From positions 49,201,153 to 49,265,152 of the forward strand of contig CM039133.1 in NCBI GenBank assembly GCA_022036555.1: a DNA stretch of 64,000 nt, written 5' to 3'. Under the pieces are notes generated by a model. The model was not told the DNA's origin. It ran no database searches and was given only the letters and a program-made list of their open reading frames with translations. Below are positions 59,322 through 64,000 of this stretch, piece by piece (the first letter of the stretch is position 1; each line of letters opens with the position of its first letter). This DNA is from Microstegium vimineum. Taxonomy: Eukaryota > Streptophyta > Magnoliopsida > Poales > Poaceae. The position numbers and the translations under genes were made by a program.

Positions 59322-62030
59322 CTAGACTGGAGGAGGAGATGCCGTCAATTGGGCGCTCTGACTCCTCTTTCTGATGATACAGGAGAGGAGGAGATGGAAT
59401 CCCATGTAGGCCAGCACGGCTATGACAAGCAGCAACACATACACAGATGTCTTCCACCGCCTGCTCGAGCCTGCTGCGTAGGCACCCAGGAGTCCAAGCA
59501 AATCCAGCACAATTGTCGTGTTCATCACCACAAGCCACCTCCTGCGCCATGTCCTATTGTCAAACAGCTTCTCCTGTGGTATCAGCAGCAGCAGGATGAC
59601 CACAACGGACGCCATGAACGAGGTGGAGTTGCTGTAGAAGAAAGCCAGGTACCGGGGCCTCCTGTTGTCGTGCATCACCGGGTTGCCGGCCTCGTACCAC
59701 CCTCCACTGCTCTGCCAAGCTCCTCCCGGCGGCTCTAGACCGGCCTGGTAGGTGACACTTGCCACAAGTATCCCTAGCAACATGAGGTACTTGCGGTTGG
59801 CATGTATGCTCTTCTTTTTCTTGGTGTCCTTGTCTTCCTCCTCCTTGTCAGCTTGTGATGTGTTGTTGGTCTCCATTGCTGCTGCTCCTTGTGGAGTTGT
59901 TCTGCTGCAGCCAGTGAACCAAAACACCAGGAACAGTAGGGATATGCAGACAAGGACGACTGCTAGAAGCACGAATATGTAGACAGATGTCTTGAGATGC
60001 TGCGTGCTTCCAGCGGCGTAGGCGCCCATGATGCTGAACATGCCAGCCGCCGTGCACACGGACAGCGCGTGGGTTCGTATGGCTGGCCTGTACACGTTGG
60101 GGTTGACGAGGACGATGATGAGCGCGATGGACAGCATGAAGCTCACCGAGTTGCAGTAGAAGAAGGCCTTGTATCGGCGCGGGAAGTTGTACAAGAGCAC
60201 CGGGTCGCCGGCGGCGTGCACAGACTGGTGGTCGTCGTCGTCCTGGAGCAGGAAGCCGCCAGGGGGAGTGAGGCCAGCCTGGTAGGTGATGGTCGCCGCC
60301 AAGATGGCGAACATGAGCAGCCGCTTGCGCGTCTTCTCCACCAACTCCAACTCCTTGTCGCTCTCGGTCCTCGTGTCGTCGTCCAGCGTGATGAAGACGA
60401 CATGGATGACGACGTAGACAAGGACGGCACCTGCCAACGCCATGGCATGGATGGAGGTGTTCACGTCCCGGCAGCTTCCTGCCGCGTAGGCGCCGATGAG
60501 GCCGAACAGGTCCAGTATCATGACTGCCTCCAGCACGTGGTGCCTGAGCAGAAGCTTCTTCTGGGCCAGGACGATGGCGACCAGCGAAGCCACCAGGGCC
60601 ACCGAGTTGCAGTAGAAGAACGCCTTGTACCGCCGCGGGTTCGTCGTCAGGAGGATCGGGTCGCCGGCGGTGTGGCCACCACTGTTGTCTTGCCACACGC
60701 CGCCCGGCGGGTCTAGCCCCGCTTGGTAGGTGATCGTCGCCGCCAGAGTGGCGAGCAGAAGGACAAGTGAGCGAGCCTTGTCTGCTGCTTTCTCCTTCTC
60801 CGTTTTGCCTTCCCTGACGACCATCATTGCTTGTTGCGGCGTCGACACTGGTGTTCGTGGTGTTGATGTCTGTTGCAACCATCTGGTACTGATTGCCCTT
60901 GTAATAACCATTTTACAAGCAAAAGAAATCAGAACATTATTTCAACCTCAACATACTGGTGTTGAACATTATTAATTACAGTACCTGAAAAGATTTTTTA
61001 CTTGTTCCAATTTGGCGTGGATGTGATCTGCAACAAAGTAGAGGAACAAAATGTACACCAGAACAGCAGGGATGAGGCTGAACACGTAGACAGTGGTGTC
61101 AGTCTGCCTACAGCTACCGGCGTTATAGGCGCCGATGAGGCTGAGGAGCGCGACGACGATGAGCACGTAAGCGTTCCTGGCGCGGAGCTTGGTGTCCAGA
61201 AGCACCACGATGATGAGCAGCGACGCGGCGAATGCCATGGTGTTGAAACCGAAGAACACTTCCAGGCGCGTGCTGTGACGGGTCTTGAGGATGGCGTCGC
61301 CGGGGCTGTGCCCGACGCCGGCGCTGTCCCAGAATCCTCCCGGCGTGCTCAGCCCGGCAGAGTACGTGATGCTCACGGCGAACGTCGCCAGAAGCATCAG
61401 CACCTTCCGGAACCGATCGTTCGCCTTTTCTTGTTCGACGACCTGCTTGTTATTGTAGGCCACCGCCACCTGAACAACGACGTAGAAGAAGACGAAGCCC
61501 ACCAGCGCGGAGGAGTAGACGGTGCTGAACGTGTCCCGGCAGGTGCCGGCAGCGTAGGCTGCCATGAGGCTGAGCAGGTCCAACACCATGGCGGCCTGCA
61601 GCGTCCGAACGGCGATCCGTTGTCTCTTGATGTAGTGGACGACGATCTTGGAGGTGGAGTACTTGTCCTTGTAGTCGTCCAGGTAGGCGAGGGTGAGGGT
61701 GATGACGATGACCACGAGCGACGCGGCGAACGCGGTGGCGTTGGAGTAGAAGAAAGCCACGTACCGCTTGTAGTGGGTGTCCCTGATGATGGGGTCACCG
61801 GCGATGTGGTGGCCGGCGGACGTGTCCTGCCAGACGTCCCCCGGTGGGCTGAACCCGGCGGCGTAGGTCACCGTGGCCACCAGTGAGGCCAGCAGCAGGA
61901 TGTACTTGCGGAGCTCCAACGTGACTTGTTGTTTCTGATGCTGCTGATTATTGGTAGGAGGAGGAGCATTTTGGCTATTGTTGTTGTTGGGTGTTTGCTG
62001 ATCGGTGATAGCAGGCTCTTCTAGCGGCAT
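59322..62030 (-). CDS. Integral membrane protein with five PGG domains, two exons, 873 aa
   Basis: Exons 62030-60985 and 60897-59322 join in frame (donor TTCAG|GTACTG, acceptor ACAAG|GGCAAT), giving 873 residues. The ATG at 62030 has a good context, and a TATATA box lies 60-70 bases upstream. The protein repeats one unit five times. Each has a hydrophobic helix ending TYxAG, the PGG loop (residues about 63-65 as PGD, 230-232, 413-415, 561-563 and 739-741), a segment like RYKAFFYCNS or YVAFFYSNA, and three more membrane helices with GAYAAGS or a variant. Charged or polar linkers separate units. PGG domains usually sit at the C-terminus of ankyrin-repeat membrane proteins; no ankyrin repeat is present. 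Similar grass proteins are annotated as embryogenesis-transmembrane-like. The biochemical function is unknown. Confidence 0.88.
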
Positions 62031-62090
62031 GGCGCTTGCAGAACGTAACCGATTCAGTTGCAATGGCAACCTCAACTTCAACTAGTAGGA

Positions 62091-62098
62091 CATATATA
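62091..62098 (-). promoter_or_regulatory. TATA box of the PGG gene
   Basis: Read on minus, CCTATATATGTC lies 60-70 bases before the start codon, implying a short leader of about 35 bases. Confidence 0.5.
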
Positions 62099-62682
62099 GG
62101 ATGGTCTCTCGATCAAGCTCTCTATCTGTTCTATAAGCTAGCTTAGGGGTCACATGGTGCTGTTGGTCAGCATGGCAACGTGACTTTGTATGAGCCTAAT
62201 AAACATAAAATATGACGATAGGCATCGTCAAGATGACCCTAATTGTAGGGAAGCTTCCTAATGTTATGGGAAATGCATATATATAGTAGTGTGTATATTC
62301 CTCATAATCACGCGCAAACAGGATAGACTGTCTAGTCGTTTTGTTTGGCTGATGGGTGTGAATTAATGCTACGTGGACGACAGAGTCTACCCCACAGTAA
62401 AAATTTGCAATATTTTACGGTTACAAGGATCTCATGGTACTGACATCGTTTTTTTTTATTTGCTTGATTAAATAAAGTTCGCTTTTGTGGCGGACCCTTG
62501 TCTAGGGCGCCCTAGCTAATTTCGAGTGTTAGTGGATATAAGCTACCATTATAATGTAGAAAATATATTGACATGGTACTGGTATAAATGAAGAATATAT
62601 GATCGAAGTTTAACTAGAATGAAAGTAATAGTATATATACATTGTTTCCATTATATTATATGAGAGTCATTAAAACTAAGAC
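62099..62682. other. Upstream flank of the PGG gene
   Basis: AT-rich sequence with no supported gene or element. It probably includes promoter sequence for the PGG gene. Confidence 0.5.
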
Positions 62683-62877
62683 ATTATTAGTCTAGTTGGT
62701 TAGAGGAACCCAACGGCACTCCTCAGGTCCTAGGTGTGGTCGTCTCACATGGCCTACGGTGCTTATGGGTGGGGCTGGGGTTCGGAGGTTTTCTCGACCT
62801 GTGTGAGAAAGTCTTCTTCTTAATGCAATACCCGGGGATTGTTTAACGCCCGCAGGTCGAGTTTTTTAAAAAAAAAA
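62683..62877 (+). mobile_element. SINE-like element
   Basis: About 195 bases with a tRNA-like A box (TAGTCTAGTTGGTTAGAGG) and a B-box-like GGGTTCGGAGG, ending in an A run. The flanks AACTAAGAC (before) and AACTGAGAC (after) look like a slightly diverged target duplication. These features fit a tRNA-derived SINE transcribed by RNA polymerase III. Confidence 0.55.
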
Positions 62878-63638
62878 CTGAGACGTACATGAAACTCTCA
62901 CTGAGACTAACCTAAGCAGCATCTGATGGTCCGTAAGTCTTTGCAAACTCTTCACACAAGTTAACTAGTTAGTTAGCCTAGAAATACCGGGGCTGGTATT
63001 CTTCATGGGCTATCCCTCAAGGCCCCAACAAGAAAAATCATGAGGTATATAGTACAACCTGAGCTGGATATATGCTTGTGTAGTTTACATGAGTGAAGTG
63101 CAGGCGCAGGTTTTATATTCATCTACACATGCCTTTGCCAATACTCCCTATATATTATTGCCATGGAATGAATATCATCTGCATGTATGAACTGTACGTG
63201 ATGATGACCACCATCCTTAAACTGTGATATGATGCAGAATGGATGCCAACCATAATATAAACACAACTAACGACTAGCATACTTATGGTACAGCCATATA
63301 TATAAATTAGTGGATCTAATCTGTCATTGACTTGACTCTGGGATGAGTCTCGCCTGCAGGGAAGATGCCTCGCCTCTGCAACGTACTGAATGAATATCCC
63401 TAAACTAAAGGCTGGCAAATCAGACACAAGGTACGTGCCTGCTGCATTTCTAATCGCAATTTGGAATGTCGTAGCTTGGCATAAATAAGCCTCTCCGAGA
63501 TGTGAACGCAGTCAGGCTGCCAGCAGAGAAGGGAGTTAAGTCTTTGATTTCTCCCGTCTAATTAAAGCCCCAATGACCACCATACGTTGACTCGAGTTAG
63601 TCGTTCTGCTAGTTTGTTCCAAGCAAAGCCTAAATCCC
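62878..63638. other. Spacer without recognised genes
   Basis: Mixed sequence. Short ORFs show no known motif. Confidence 0.5.
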
Positions 63639-63666
63639 GGGGGGGGGGGGGGGGGGGGGGGGGGGG
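63639..63666. repeat. 28-bp poly-G homopolymer
   Basis: An unbroken run of 28 G follows CCC. It lies just before a LINE fragment. Its length is liable to sequencing error. Confidence 0.9.
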
Positions 63667-63689
63667 TTTGGACCCTTTTTCACAAGAAG

Positions 63690-64000
63690 ATTCATCTCCT
63701 GGTTGGACTGCCCCCTTTGCTACTGTCTGTTGGCATATTTTGAATCTTACCATTAATTTCAGCACATGATGATTTCCTACAAGTCATTGTCAATCTCAAA
63801 ACACAGATCCGGCTCCCATTCTTCATGGAAAATGTGGTGACTGTGTGTTGGTCCATTTTAACAATTCGGAATGATATTATCTTTAGAAATATACCACCTT
63901 CAACTCAACGCTGCAGATCAATCTTCAAGTAGGAATTTGCTCTAGTTATTCTCAGAGCAAAAGGAAAATATCAACCTCAAATAGATTTATGGCGAGAAGC
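63690..64000 (+). pseudogene. LINE ORF2 C-terminal fragment, cut by the window edge
   Basis: Translation on + gives CPFATVCWHILNLTINF, then after a frame break DDFLQVIVNLKTQIRLPFFM, VCWSILTIRNDIIFRN and, past an in-frame TAG, EFALVILRAKGKYQPQIDLW. This is the conserved end of plant LINE ORF2 after the zf-RVT domain. It is from a different LINE copy and orientation than the one at 6.7-17.7 kb. The 3' end lies beyond the window. Confidence 0.75.

Noticed and set aside
59848..60882. Long alternative-frame ORFs opposite or within the PGG gene
   Set aside because: They are frame shadows of a GC-rich repeat-bearing gene; only one frame shows the five PGG units.
62691..62715. A tRNA gene suggested by TAGTCTAGTTGGTTAGAGG
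   Set aside because: The A-box and B-box similarity fits a SINE with an A-rich tail; no cloverleaf can be folded.
1..64000. CRISPR array, rRNA operon or bacterial system
   Set aside because: Repeats here are transposon-derived, genes have eukaryotic introns, and no regularly spaced repeat array occurs.

Overview
The window is nuclear DNA of a grass (Poaceae), most likely of the maize/sorghum/Setaria type. The support is spliced genes with GT..AG introns, a GC-rich 5' half and AT-rich 3' half in the PPR gene, a rice RCN-like TFL1 homologue, and grass-type repeats (Ty3-gypsy with an antisense gene, SIRE-type copia, CACTA, Stowaway, hAT, Helitron, L1-type LINEs). The exact species cannot be read from the sequence.

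Layout: (1) 1-6.5 kb, a TGA-class bZIP transcription factor gene on + with 12 coding exons (490 aa). (2) 6.7-17.7 kb, a nearly complete but broken L1-type LINE on -, bounded by an exact 10-bp target duplication and split by a young 4.3-kb copia element (232-bp LTRs, TTATC target duplication). (3) 17.8-19.8 kb, a membrane-anchored dual-specificity phosphatase-like gene on -, converging on the TGA gene. (4) 20.8-34.5 kb, a 13.7-kb Ty3-gypsy element (about 1,025-bp LTRs, ACTCT duplication). It has only gag-protease remains on +, a multi-exon Transposase_28/coiled-coil gene on -, and a nested 1.67-kb solo LTR. (5) 34.5-35.7 kb, a Helitron-like element and a MITE. (6) 36.0-38.2 kb, an intronless P-class PPR gene (728 aa). 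(7) 38.3-45.8 kb, gene-poor sequence with a Stowaway MITE and local duplications. (8) 46.0-46.8 kb, a TERMINAL FLOWER 1/CENTRORADIALIS-like gene with all four exons but a 1-nt deletion in exon 1. (9) 47.6-59 kb, a dense transposon nest: a Stowaway MITE hit by an hAT-type MITE, itself hit by a chimaeric gypsy/copia block, then CACTA remnants and a truncated copia element with a palindromic LTR. (10) 59.3-62.0 kb, a gene on - with five PGG membrane domains and no ankyrin repeats. (11) 62.1-64.0 kb, a SINE-like element, a poly-G tract and a LINE fragment running off the edge.

The host genes (TGA bZIP, phosphatase, PPR, TFL1-like, PGG) are functionally unrelated. The structure is ordinary gene islands separated by nested transposons whose order of insertion can be read from target duplications. 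No CRISPR array, rRNA gene or convincing tRNA gene was seen. The most notable observations are the frameshifted TFL1-like gene, the three-level nest at 48.1-53.8 kb with base-exact target duplications, the LTR with 115-bp inverted arms, and the gypsy element that lacks reverse transcriptase and integrase but carries a spliced antisense gene.
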